Translations under genes and position numbers: made by a program
Assembly (NCBI GenBank): GCA_949299435.1
Contig: CASGAK010000014.1
Span: 1 to 5,019, forward strand
From: an uncultured bacterium
GTDB taxonomy: Bacteria; Cyanobacteriota; Vampirovibrionia; Gastranaerophilales; Gastranaerophilaceae
Direction: 5' to 3'
Length of the DNA stretch: 5,019 nucleotides
Notes under the pieces: generated by a model
Seen by the model: the letters and a program-made list of their open reading frames with translations, nothing else
Database searches by the model: none
Told to the model about the DNA's origin: nothing
Shown here: one piece after another, positions 1-5,019 of the stretch
Position numbering within the stretch: position 1 is the first letter of the stretch
Layout: every line of letters starts with the position of its first letter

Positions 1-1484
1 AAAAATATAATATCAAATCCTGTAACTAAAGTAGTTGTCGGATAGAATTTTTTAAAGTCTTCTGCCTCAGTATTTGGCCAACCCATAGTAGAGAACGGCC
101 AAAGTCCTGAAGAGAACCAAGTATCAAGAACATCTGGATCTTGTACATAATTTTCAGGATCAGGATTTTCTCTTGCTACAACCATTTCACCTGTTACTTT
201 ATGGTAATATGCAGGAATTTGATGTCCCCACCACAATTGACGAGAAATACACCAATCTCGAATATTTTCCATCCAGCCCAGATAATTCTTCTCCCATCTA
301 TCAGGAACGAATTTTATACAACCGTCTTTTACAGCAGCAATTGCTTCTTTAGCAAGAGGTTCCATTTTTACAAACCACTGTTCAGAAAGTAACGGTTCAA
401 TTGTTGTACCACAACGTTGACATTTACCAACATTGTGCTCATGATCTCTTGTTCTTAACAAGAAATTTTTATAAGAAAGCATTCCGATAATTTTTTCTCT
501 AGCTTCGTATCTGTCAAGCCCGTGAAGCTCTGGCGGAACCTCACCACAAGCCTTCATTTTACCTTCTTCATCAATTACCCAAATTGGTTTTAAATTATGA
601 CGTTTTCCTACCTCATAATCGTTGGGATCGTGTGCTGGGGTAATTTTAACAGCTCCTGTACCAAAGTTTTTATCTACATACTCATCTGCAATAATCGGGA
701 TTTCACGACCAGTAAGAGGAATTACAACAGTCTTTCCAACAAGTTCTGAATATTTATGATCAGATGGGTGTACTGCAATTGCAACATCACCGAAAATTGT
801 CTCAGGTCTTGTTGTTGCAACAATAATCGCACCTGACTCACCTTTTAGAGGGTATGAAATTTCCCACATATGTCCTTGTTCTGTTGCATATTCAGTTTCT
901 ACATCTGAAATCGCACTTTTACATCTTGGACACCAGTTTACTATATATTTACCTTTATAAATTAACCCTTTTTCATAAAGTCTTACAAAAACTTCTTTTA
1001 CAGCTTTAGAACAGCCTTCATCGAATGTAAAGCGTTCTCTTGTACGGTCAAACGAAGCACCCAATCGCTTACATTGATCTAAAATCGCTGATTTATGCTG
1101 ATTCGCCCATTTCCAAGTTTCATCAAGAAATTTTTCACGCCCTAAATCATAACGAGAAAGACCTTTTTCACGAAGTTTTTTCTCTACAACGTTTTGAGTT
1201 GCGATACCAGCATGGTCAGTACCTGGAAGCCAAAGAGTTTCATAACCTGACATTCTGTGATATCTGGTCAATATATCCTGCAATGTTTCATCGAGAGCAT
1301 GTCCCATATGCAATACCCCAGTAACGTTCGGAGGGGGAATTACAATAGAATAATGCGGCTTATCGCTTTTTGCATCAGCCTTGAAAAATCCGCCTTCTTC
1401 CCAAAACTTATAAATACTTTCTTCAGTTGCCTTAGGATCATATACCGTCGGTAAATCTTCGATTTTTATTGCAGTTTCTGTCAT
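1..1484 (-). CDS. valS: Valyl-tRNA synthetase, N-terminal 494 codons (cut by window edge)
   Basis: This cytoplasmic class Ia synthetase charges tRNA-Val with valine using ATP. I translated the minus strand from the ATG at 1484-1482 and found one open frame to the window edge. The class I signature appears as PPPNVTGVLHMGH (about residues 50-62, HIGH-type motif HMGH), followed by PGTDHAGIATQ (87-97). The inserted CP1 editing domain carries ATTRPET (223-229) and GTGAVKITPAHD (275-286). Two Cys pairs, CPRC (185-188) and CQRC (355-358), probably bind zinc. ENIRDWCISRQLWWGHQIP (406-424) and DVLDTWFSSGLWPFS (451-465) are highly typical of ValRS rather than IleRS or LeuRS. The KMSKS loop, anticodon-binding domain and C-terminal coiled coil must lie beyond the left edge; family members are usually about 870-950 residues. 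The start is supported by AAGGA at 1495-1491, six bases before the ATG. No damage is visible. Confidence 0.97.
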   Translation of the reverse strand, partial: MTETAIKIEDLPTVYDPKATEESIYKFWEEGGFFKADAKSDKPHYSIVIPPPNVTGVLHMGHALDETLQDILTRYHRMSGYETLWLPGTDHAGIATQNVVEKKLREKGLSRYDLGREKFLDETWKWANQHKSAILDQCKRLGASFDRTRERFTFDEGCSKAVKEVFVRLYEKGLIYKGKYIVNWCPRCKSAISDVETEYATEQGHMWEISYPLKGESGAIIVATTRPETIFGDVAIAVHPSDHKYSELVGKTVVIPLTGREIPIIADEYVDKNFGTGAVKITPAHDPNDYEVGKRHNLKPIWVIDEEGKMKACGEVPPELHGLDRYEAREKIIGMLSYKNFLLRTRDHEHNVGKCQRCGTTIEPLLSEQWFVKMEPLAKEAIAAVKDGCIKFVPDRWEKNYLGWMENIRDWCISRQLWWGHQIPAYYHKVTGEMVVARENPDPENYVQDPDVLDTWFSSGLWPFSTMGWPNTEAEDFKKFYPTTTLVTGFDIIF

Positions 1485-1490
1485 TTTCTA

Positions 1491-1495
1491 TCCTT
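1491..1495 (-). promoter_or_regulatory. Ribosome binding site of valS
   Basis: AAGGA on the minus strand lies six bases upstream of the ATG at 1484 and fixes the valS start. The 67-bp gap between the pilin stop and valS shows no T-box specifier structure, which valS carries in many Firmicutes. It is too short for one. Confidence 0.6.
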
Positions 1496-1551
1496 ATCTT
1501 TTAATTTATCTCTTTAACAACAAAATACCACAAAAAAAACTATCACAAAAC

Positions 1552-1770
1552 CTATTTTGGAAGATTTTTAAAATAATCTTTATCAGTAAGAGCATTATAA
1601 GTACAGCCTGCACCATTAATACTATCTGAAGATGAATTTGAGCAATATTCATCAATTTCACTGTAATAATCCGTTCCTTTAACACCCATAGGCAAAAGCA
1701 TACCCTTTTCATTAATTTGAAACATAAATAAATCTTGTCCCAATCGATTCGGATTTTTTATTGTACCCAT
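1552..1770 (-). pseudogene. C-terminal remainder of the pseudopilin in the shifted frame
   Basis: This frame reads NPNRLGQDLFMFQINEKG and later NGAGCTYNALTDKDYF, then stops with TAG at 1554-1552. In related pseudopilins a segment of this type directly follows VDVNG, so this is the missing 67-residue end of the upstream frame and not a gene of its own. Its first ATG (1770) lies inside the upstream frame, about 59 bases before that frame's stop, and no ribosome binding site precedes it. Two Cys residues in the last third (within EYCSN and GAGCTY) could form the disulfide common in pilin C-terminal loops. Whether the break is a sequencing or assembly error, a real inactivating insertion, or a slippage site cannot be decided from one sequence. 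Confidence 0.75.
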
Positions 1771-2311
1771 TCACATCAACAGAAATATATAATGTGTGTC
1801 CGCCTGAATTTTCAAGTAAAACCAAACTTCCATCATTAATCACAAATTGTCCGTCGTCAAATAATCTCATTAAAATATTAGTTTTTCCATTATAAGTTTT
1901 ATATGCTCTTACGCCAGCTCTATCCTCCTCAGGTAAACTCCCTTGATTGGGAATACAGGATCCACTTGCATTTTCAGCTCCCCAGCCCCAATCTTCAACT
2001 ACTTTTAAATATTTCATTAGAATGGGTTTTAATGTATGCAATCCTTGATTTTCAACGGTAATCCTTTCACCGGTTTGAGCCTGATATTGTTCTAACGCCT
2101 GAGCAATAATTGAATAGCTTCTTTTAAGCCCTACCTCAAGCTGCCTGTTACGGCTATCATTTATAACCGCAGGCAAAGTCATAGCTGTTACTATACCGAT
2201 TATTCCCAGCGTAATAAGTACTTCAGCCATAGTAAATCCATTACGACAATCATTGACAGAAAATTTTACTTGTAAAATATATTCTGTCAGGTTAACACCC
2301 CAAATATCCAT
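1712..2311 (-). CDS. Type IV pilin / type II pseudopilin-like protein, N-terminal frame of a frameshifted gene
   Basis: This is the 199-codon reading frame as it stands. It has a 25-residue leader, a prepilin peptidase site after Gly25 (NG|FTMAEVLITLG), and Glu at position +5 of the mature protein. A hydrophobic helix ending near TLPAVI (about residues 31-49) follows. Family knowledge: such proteins are cleaved and N-methylated by PilD-type peptidase and assemble into pili or type II secretion pseudopili at the inner membrane. The globular part runs to a typical VDVNGYNK near residue 185. The frame then breaks: the last residues (SESIGTRFIYVSN) are a frameshift tail, while the expected continuation sits one frame over. 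Removing one A from the 6-A run at 1759-1754 would restore a 252-residue protein ending at 1552. Start support is AAAGGGG at 2322-2316, four bases before the ATG. The specific subfamily is uncertain. Confidence 0.85.
   Translation of the reverse strand: MDIWGVNLTEYILQVKFSVNDCRNGFTMAEVLITLGIIGIVTAMTLPAVINDSRNRQLEVGLKRSYSIIAQALEQYQAQTGERITVENQGLHTLKPILMKYLKVVEDWGWGAENASGSCIPNQGSLPEEDRAGVRAYKTYNGKTNILMRLFDDGQFVINDGSLVLLENSGGHTLYISVDVNGYNKKSESIGTRFIYVSN
1754..1759 (-). other. Frameshift site: A6 run in the pseudopilin
   Basis: On the minus strand the codons read TAC AAT AAA AAA TCC in the upstream frame. With one A fewer they read TAC AAT AAA AAT CCG, giving GYNKNPNRLGQD, the expected family continuation. 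The change needed is +1 (skip one base), and it falls exactly in the homopolymer. This is the usual place for an indel error, a phase-variable tract or transcriptional slippage. Confidence 0.75.
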
Positions 2312-2315
2312 AAAG

Positions 2316-2322
2316 CCCCTTT
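2316..2322 (-). promoter_or_regulatory. Ribosome binding site of the pseudopilin gene
   Basis: AAAGGGG on the minus strand ends four bases before the ATG at 2311. It supports this start, which gives a 25-residue leader. That is somewhat long for a classical type IVa prepilin, but no other Met lies upstream of the cleavage site. Confidence 0.5.
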
Positions 2323-2327
2323 CTTTT

Positions 2328-2343
2328 GTTCTAATATTAGCAC
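2328..2343. promoter_or_regulatory. Candidate operator dyad 1 (pilin-proximal)
   Basis: GTTCTAATATTAGCAC matches its own reverse complement at 14 of 16 positions. The symmetry extends outward to a 20-bp near-palindrome, TTGT.CTAATATTAG.ACAA (2326-2345). It lies 17 bases upstream of the pilin start, directly next to that gene's ribosome binding site, and includes TAATAT, a possible -10 hexamer on the minus strand. Binding here would block pilin transcription. The symmetry suits a dimeric helix-turn-helix repressor; the XRE protein encoded next door is the inferred binder. Confidence 0.55.
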
Positions 2344-2348
2344 AACAT

Positions 2349-2364
2349 GTTCTTAATTTAGCAC
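2349..2364. promoter_or_regulatory. Candidate operator dyad 2 (XRE-proximal)
   Basis: GTTCTTAATTTAGCAC is a second copy of the same element. It is identical to dyad 1 at 13 of 16 positions (14 of 17 if the preceding T is counted) and is itself symmetric at 12 of 16. Its centre is 21 bp from that of dyad 1, two turns of B-DNA, so two dimers would sit on the same face. It ends immediately before the TAAAAT hexamer upstream of the XRE gene, which suits autorepression. The region is AT-rich, but the outer GTTCT and TAGCAC blocks are conserved exactly. Confidence 0.55.
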
Positions 2365-2370
2365 TAAAAT
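2365..2370 (+). promoter_or_regulatory. Possible -10 hexamer for the XRE gene
   Basis: TAAAAT differs from TATAAT at one position and ends seven bases before the ATG at 2378. Initiation at the usual distance would start the transcript at or next to the start codon. No good -35 element is visible at 16-18 bp spacing, so this is weak evidence. Confidence 0.3.
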
Positions 2371-2377
2371 ATCAAAA

Positions 2378-2650
2378 ATGCAAGAATCATATATAGAAAA
2401 TAAAAAAATATTCCAAAAAGTAATTGGGGAAATTATCAAAAAACATCGAAAACAAACAGGTAAATCTATCAGCCTCTTATCTGCAGAAATAGGCATGACA
2501 AAATCTATGTGGGCAGATTTGGAAAAAGGAATAAAAGATCCTCAACTGAGTACACTATGGAGAATTTGTGAGGGGCTTAATTTAAACATATCTGAAATTT
2601 TAAAAGAAATTGAAGAAACACTCGGAGAAAATTTTACTTTTACTGAATAA
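2378..2650 (+). CDS. Small XRE-family helix-turn-helix transcriptional regulator
   Basis: This 90-residue protein is essentially a single Cro/C1-type HTH domain. Residues about 11-27 form helix 1 (FQKVIGEIIKKHRKQTG). SISLLSAEIGM (30-40) is helix 2 and TKSMWADLEKG (41-51) is the recognition helix. DPQLSTLWRICEGLNLNISEIL (54-75) supplies helices 4-5 in the classic XRE pattern. A short acidic tail follows; there is no sensor or peptidase domain. It probably binds DNA as a dimer. The gene is divergent from the pseudopilin across 66 bp that hold two matching dyads, so autoregulation and control of the pilin are the simplest inference. No Shine-Dalgarno sequence is seen; the bases before the ATG are A-rich (ATATCAAAA). 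It is followed at once by a hairpin terminator. A phage or plasmid repressor origin is possible, but no other mobile gene is nearby. Confidence 0.9.
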   Translation: MQESYIENKKIFQKVIGEIIKKHRKQTGKSISLLSAEIGMTKSMWADLEKGIKDPQLSTLWRICEGLNLNISEILKEIEETLGENFTFTE

Positions 2651-2682
2651 AAAAAGACCGCCTTATATGGACGGTCTTTTTT
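2649..2682. terminator. Bidirectional rho-independent terminator between the XRE gene and fabI
   Basis: The stem is GACCG (2656-2660) with CGGTC (2672-2676), continued by CC (2661-2662) with GG (2669-2670) after a single bulged A at 2671. The loop is TTATAT. An A run precedes the hairpin (2649-2655) and a six-T run follows (2677-2682), so it works in both directions for these two convergent genes. The A run includes the last two bases of the XRE stop codon. Confidence 0.85.
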
Positions 2683-2696
2683 ATATTTAAAATTAT

Positions 2697-3509
2697 TTAC
2701 GCTTTCGGAATTGAATTTGCGATAATTTCCATTTCCTCTAATGATGCATATACAGCATGACAACCGCAATCTACATATAAAATTTGACCGGTTGTTCCAG
2801 TTGATAAATCAGAAGCTAAATATAAACCTGCTTTACCAACATCTTCCAATGAAACATTACGTCCCAGAGGAGCTTTAGCAACAGCTGCTTTAAGCATCTT
2901 GTCAAATCCTGAAATACCTTTAGCTGCAAGAGTTTTAACTGCTCCTGCTGAAATACAATTAACTCTGATACCTTTTTTACCAAGGTCAGCAGCAAGATAT
3001 CTCATAGAAGATTCTAATGCAGCCTTAGCTACACCCATAATATTGTAATTTGCAACAACATATTCTGAACCTAAATATGTAAGAGCAAATATTGATCCGC
3101 CTTCATTCATAATAGGCTCAGCATGTTTACAAAGTGAAATAAGTGAATATGCACTTACACCCATAGCTAAATCCCAGCCTGCACGTGATGTGTCAATAAA
3201 TCTTCCTTGTAAGTCTTCTTTAGCTGCAAAAGCTACGGCATGAACTACAAAGTCAATTTTACCATATACTCTTTCACATTCTTTGAATACAGCAGCTACT
3301 TCATCTTCTTTAGTTACATCACAATTCATGATGATTTTTGCACCCATTTCCTCTGCTAAAGGACGAACCCTTTTTTCCATCGGCTCACCAGCATAGGTAA
3401 ACGCAATATCCGCACCTGCTTCATAAAGCTGTTTCGCTATCGCATAAGCAATACCATGGGTATTTGAAACTCCAAAAATAACACCCTTTTTACCTTCCAT
3501 TAATTTCAT
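2697..3509 (-). CDS. fabI: Enoyl-[acyl-carrier-protein] reductase (NADH), FabI type
   Basis: This enzyme reduces trans-2-enoyl-ACP to acyl-ACP, the last step of each cycle of type II fatty acid synthesis, in the cytoplasm. It is a complete 270-residue short-chain dehydrogenase fold, of normal FabI length. The N-terminal GVSNTHGIA (13-21) is the ENR version of the nucleotide-binding loop, and CDV (63-65) contacts the adenine. The catalytic pair is Tyr155 and Lys162 in YNIMGVAK (Y-x6-K, the FabI spacing), with Tyr145 in TYLGSE ahead of it. SAGAVKTLAAKGI (187-199) is the substrate-binding loop. The start MKLMEGKKGVIF is preferred over Met4 because GAGGGAG (3524-3518) lies eight bases upstream, and FabI proteins usually have several residues before GKKG. 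It is transcribed alone here: convergent with the XRE gene, divergent from the coiled-coil gene. Confidence 0.97.
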   Translation of the reverse strand: MKLMEGKKGVIFGVSNTHGIAYAIAKQLYEAGADIAFTYAGEPMEKRVRPLAEEMGAKIIMNCDVTKEDEVAAVFKECERVYGKIDFVVHAVAFAAKEDLQGRFIDTSRAGWDLAMGVSAYSLISLCKHAEPIMNEGGSIFALTYLGSEYVVANYNIMGVAKAALESSMRYLAADLGKKGIRVNCISAGAVKTLAAKGISGFDKMLKAAVAKAPLGRNVSLEDVGKAGLYLASDLSTGTTGQILYVDCGCHAVYASLEEMEIIANSIPKA

Positions 3510-3517
3510 AATTATTT

Positions 3518-3524
3518 CTCCCTC
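3518..3524 (-). promoter_or_regulatory. Ribosome binding site of fabI
   Basis: GAGGGAG on the minus strand is eight bases before the ATG at 3509. It decides between that start and the in-frame ATG three codons later at 3500. Confidence 0.65.
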
Positions 3525-3548
3525 ATCAATAATTTTATTTACGTATAA

Positions 3549-3577
3549 ATTCTAACAAAAATATTTTTTTAAAGCAA
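3549..3577 (-). promoter_or_regulatory. Possible fabI promoter
   Basis: On the minus strand TTGCTT (3577-3572) and TAGAAT (3554-3549) are 17 bp apart. The -10 matches the sigma-70 consensus at five of six positions and the -35 at three of six. The leader would be about 30-35 bases. In an AT-rich gap such matches arise by chance, so confidence is low. Confidence 0.3.
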
Positions 3578-3605
3578 ATTTCAATATAAAGAACAAAGTA
3601 TTAAC

Positions 3606-3618
3606 TTTTGTAACAAAA
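3606..3618. repeat. Short inverted repeat in the fabI / coiled-coil gene intergenic region
   Basis: TTTTGT-A-ACAAAA is a perfect 6-bp dyad around a single base. AGTAT (3597-3601) and ATACT (3626-3630) flank it in the same symmetric sense, though slightly off-centre. It sits about 80 bases before the plus-strand gene and about 95 before fabI, where an operator could lie. A transcription factor site is only a guess given the AT-rich composition. The rest of this 188-bp gap (3510-3697) shows nothing else recognisable. Confidence 0.3.
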
Positions 3619-3680
3619 CTAAAACATACTGAAATCAATGAATATAAGAAGTTTTTATATATTTAAGAGAGCTTAACAAG

Positions 3681-3686
3681 AGGAGA
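3681..3686 (+). promoter_or_regulatory. Ribosome binding site of the coiled-coil protein gene
   Basis: AGGAGA is a strong Shine-Dalgarno match but lies 11 bases before the ATG at 3698, longer than the usual 5-9. No nearer in-frame start codon exists, so the ATG is kept. Confidence 0.6.
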
Positions 3687-3697
3687 GCTGTACACAA

Positions 3698-5019
3698 ATG
3701 GTAGACGGCATAAACAACTTATCAAACGCCGAATTAGCAAAGTTAGCCCTTGCCAAAAAGGGTATAACAACATCTTCAGACCAAAAACCGATCTGGTTAA
3801 CACAGGACGGTTCACTTTGGAATGCTCCTAAACCTCAAATCGAAACACAACCTAAAAATATAGACGAGCTTACATCACTTGATGCAAGCAAAATGACTAC
3901 AAAAAAAGAATGTGAAAAAGCTCTTGAAGATATAAACTCTTTCACTCAAAGCAACCCTATTTTAAAATCAATGTTCAAAAGCAAAGTGGAAGAAATTACT
4001 AATAAGAAAAATGAGCTATCATTCCAAGAATCACAACAGAATTTAAAAAATATAGCAGAAGGAAATTCAACCCAAGATACAAATTCGTCTGGGCAAACTA
4101 ACCCATCACAATCAGAAGGAACAACAATTGATGCTAACAATATAAGTGCTTCTGAAGGTCGAGCAATGGCTGCAAATCTTGATAGCCAAAGACAAGACCT
4201 TGAATCTCAAACAAAATCCGTAGAGCAAGACGGTAAAACTGCAGAATCTTATTCTAAAGATGCACAAAAAAAACAAAAAACTCTTATCAAAGATCAAAAA
4301 TCACTCGAAAAACAATATAAAAAAGAATCGCAAAGTATACAAAAAAATCAAGAGCAAATAACTCAACTAACAGATTCCTTAAATACAGAAAATGATGAAG
4401 TAAATGCATTACAAAGCGAACTTGAAGGACTTTTGGCTGCAAACAGCACAGGAGTCGGTGTAAATAGTGCATTTTCACTTTCTTTGGCTGGTACAGAAGA
4501 ATATCAGCAAGATATGCAGGCTCAACAAGATGATCCTAATGCTGCAAGAATTGCAGAACTTCAAGGTCAAATTTCGACGAAGTCTGCTTCAATGCAAAAA
4601 ACAGGCACCAAAATTAATAAACTTCAAACTTCTACCAATAAACAAATCAAGACTATGCATAAGGTATCAACTAAATACATGGCAGGAGTTCAAAACATAC
4701 AAGCAGGGCTTGAAACAAATAAAAAAGCATCTGATGATATTTTAGAAATAGCCAATATGGCTGAAGAAATAAGTACAACTATAGCAACTGCTGGTACAAG
4801 CGTAAAATACGCAGGAGCAGCTTTAATTGCATTAGGTTCTTCAACCAGTTGGTGTTTTGGAGCTGGAGCAGCACTTATTGCAGCCGGACAAGTAATGCAA
4901 AAAGTAGGTACTGTCGCTGAAACTGTAGGTCAATACGGACAACTCGCTGCAAATGTAACTAAAACTGCTTGCTATGCAGCACAAGGTGATATAGCAGGGG
5001 CATTAACAAGTGCAGGAGC
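3698..5019 (+). CDS. Unrecognised large coiled-coil protein with Gly/Ala-rich hydrophobic segment (3' end outside window)
   Basis: I do not recognise a family. The frame is open from the ATG for 440 codons to the window edge. Residues 1-60 have an amphipathic start (NAELAKLALAKKGI) and an IWLTQDGSLWNAPKP segment with two Trp; there is no signal peptide. Residues about 61-118 are charged and helical. Residues 120-150 form a Ser/Thr/Asn/Gln-rich linker. Two long stretches rich in Gln, Lys and Glu (about 152-247 and 282-360) look like coiled coils. From about 361 the protein changes to Gly/Ala-rich hydrophobic sequence, with AGAALIALG (372-380) and AGAALIAAG (389-397) as a repeat 17 residues apart, which could insert in a membrane or pack as a glycine zipper. 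Long coiled coils followed by such a segment resemble, in layout only, secretion translocators or tape-measure-like proteins. No specific residue supports either. It is divergent from fabI, and no functional partner is visible. Confidence 0.85.
   Translation, partial: MVDGINNLSNAELAKLALAKKGITTSSDQKPIWLTQDGSLWNAPKPQIETQPKNIDELTSLDASKMTTKKECEKALEDINSFTQSNPILKSMFKSKVEEITNKKNELSFQESQQNLKNIAEGNSTQDTNSSGQTNPSQSEGTTIDANNISASEGRAMAANLDSQRQDLESQTKSVEQDGKTAESYSKDAQKKQKTLIKDQKSLEKQYKKESQSIQKNQEQITQLTDSLNTENDEVNALQSELEGLLAANSTGVGVNSAFSLSLAGTEEYQQDMQAQQDDPNAARIAELQGQISTKSASMQKTGTKINKLQTSTNKQIKTMHKVSTKYMAGVQNIQAGLETNKKASDDILEIANMAEEISTTIATAGTSVKYAGAALIALGSSTSWCFGAGAALIAAGQVMQKVGTVAETVGQYGQLAANVTKTACYAAQGDIAGALTSAG

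Noticed and set aside
141..1454. Plus-strand open frames at 141-392, 1040-1324 and 1257-1454
   Set aside because: They lie wholly opposite valS, which has unmistakable ValRS motifs through the region. Their translations show no domain and they lack ribosome binding sites.
1532..1539. T8 run on the minus strand as a terminator between the pilin and valS
   Set aside because: No GC-containing hairpin precedes it.
1506..1712. Minus-strand open frame of 68 codons
   Set aside because: It overlaps the pseudopilin C-terminal frame, which carries the family-like sequence. This frame is a low-complexity Ile/Leu-rich shadow.
1552..1770. A separate 72-residue gene starting at the ATG at 1770
   Set aside because: There is no ribosome binding site, its start lies inside the pilin frame, and its sequence continues the pilin fold. 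It is the frameshifted 3' end.
2542..2769. Minus-strand open frame crossing the terminator
   Set aside because: It spans the hairpin terminator and overlaps both the XRE gene and the end of fabI; its translation shows no recognisable domain.
3229..3231. Ala93 in FabI at the position of E. coli Gly93, where changes give triclosan resistance
   Set aside because: Ala is the natural residue here in other FabI proteins, such as those of Helicobacter and Staphylococcus, so it is ordinary variation and not evidence of resistance.
3667..3689. GAGAGCT repeated at 3667-3673 and 3683-3689 before the coiled-coil gene
   Set aside because: A 7-base direct repeat overlapping a purine-rich ribosome binding site is easily due to chance; no pairing or symmetry supports a function.
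3946..4478. Minus-strand open frames at 3946-4140, 4112-4297 and 4287-4478
   Set aside because: They are antisense to the long open plus-strand gene; their Phe/Leu/Cys-rich translations are what Lys/Gln/Ser-rich coding gives in reverse.
4467..4745. Plus-strand open frame of 92 codons inside the coiled-coil gene
   Set aside because: It is an alternate frame within a longer continuous gene, with no ribosome binding site and no recognisable domain.

Overview
The window is AT-rich and bacterial, with compact intergenic regions. It holds five protein-coding loci. The organism is inferred, not proven. A low-GC genome, a Gram-negative-type FabI, and a short pseudopilin with an FTMAEVLITLGIIGIV-type leader fit an uncultured gut lineage such as Gastranaerophilales/Melainabacteria (non-photosynthetic relatives of cyanobacteria). 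No rRNA or marker gene is present to confirm this.

Left part, minus strand: the N-terminal 494 codons of valyl-tRNA synthetase (valS, 1-1484) run off the left edge. Just upstream in the same direction is a type IV pilin/type II pseudopilin-like gene (1552-2311). It is split by a frameshift in a 6-A run: reading frame 1 ends early at 1712, and the conserved C-terminal portion continues in the next frame to 1552. No convincing terminator separates the pilin from valS, so they may share a transcript.

Middle: a 66-bp divergent intergenic region (2312-2377) separates the pilin from a small XRE-type helix-turn-helix regulator (2378-2650, plus strand). It contains two copies of the same 16-bp dyad, with centres exactly 21 bp apart. 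This looks like a tandem operator for a dimeric repressor, and the neighbouring XRE protein is the obvious candidate. The XRE gene has no visible Shine-Dalgarno sequence and a -10-like hexamer placed so that the mRNA could be leaderless. A bidirectional hairpin terminator (2649-2682) ends both this gene and the convergent fabI.

Right part: fabI (2697-3509, minus strand), a complete NADH-dependent enoyl-ACP reductase of type II fatty acid synthesis, is divergent from a long plus-strand gene (3698 to beyond 5019). That gene encodes an unrecognised protein with coiled coils, a polar low-complexity linker and a Gly/Ala-rich hydrophobic segment containing a repeated AGAALIA motif, and it has no signal peptide.

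valS and fabI are housekeeping genes. The points worth a second look are the frameshifted pilin, the paired operator dyads beside the XRE gene, and the unassigned coiled-coil protein. I see no CRISPR array, tRNA, insertion sequence or recognisable defence system.
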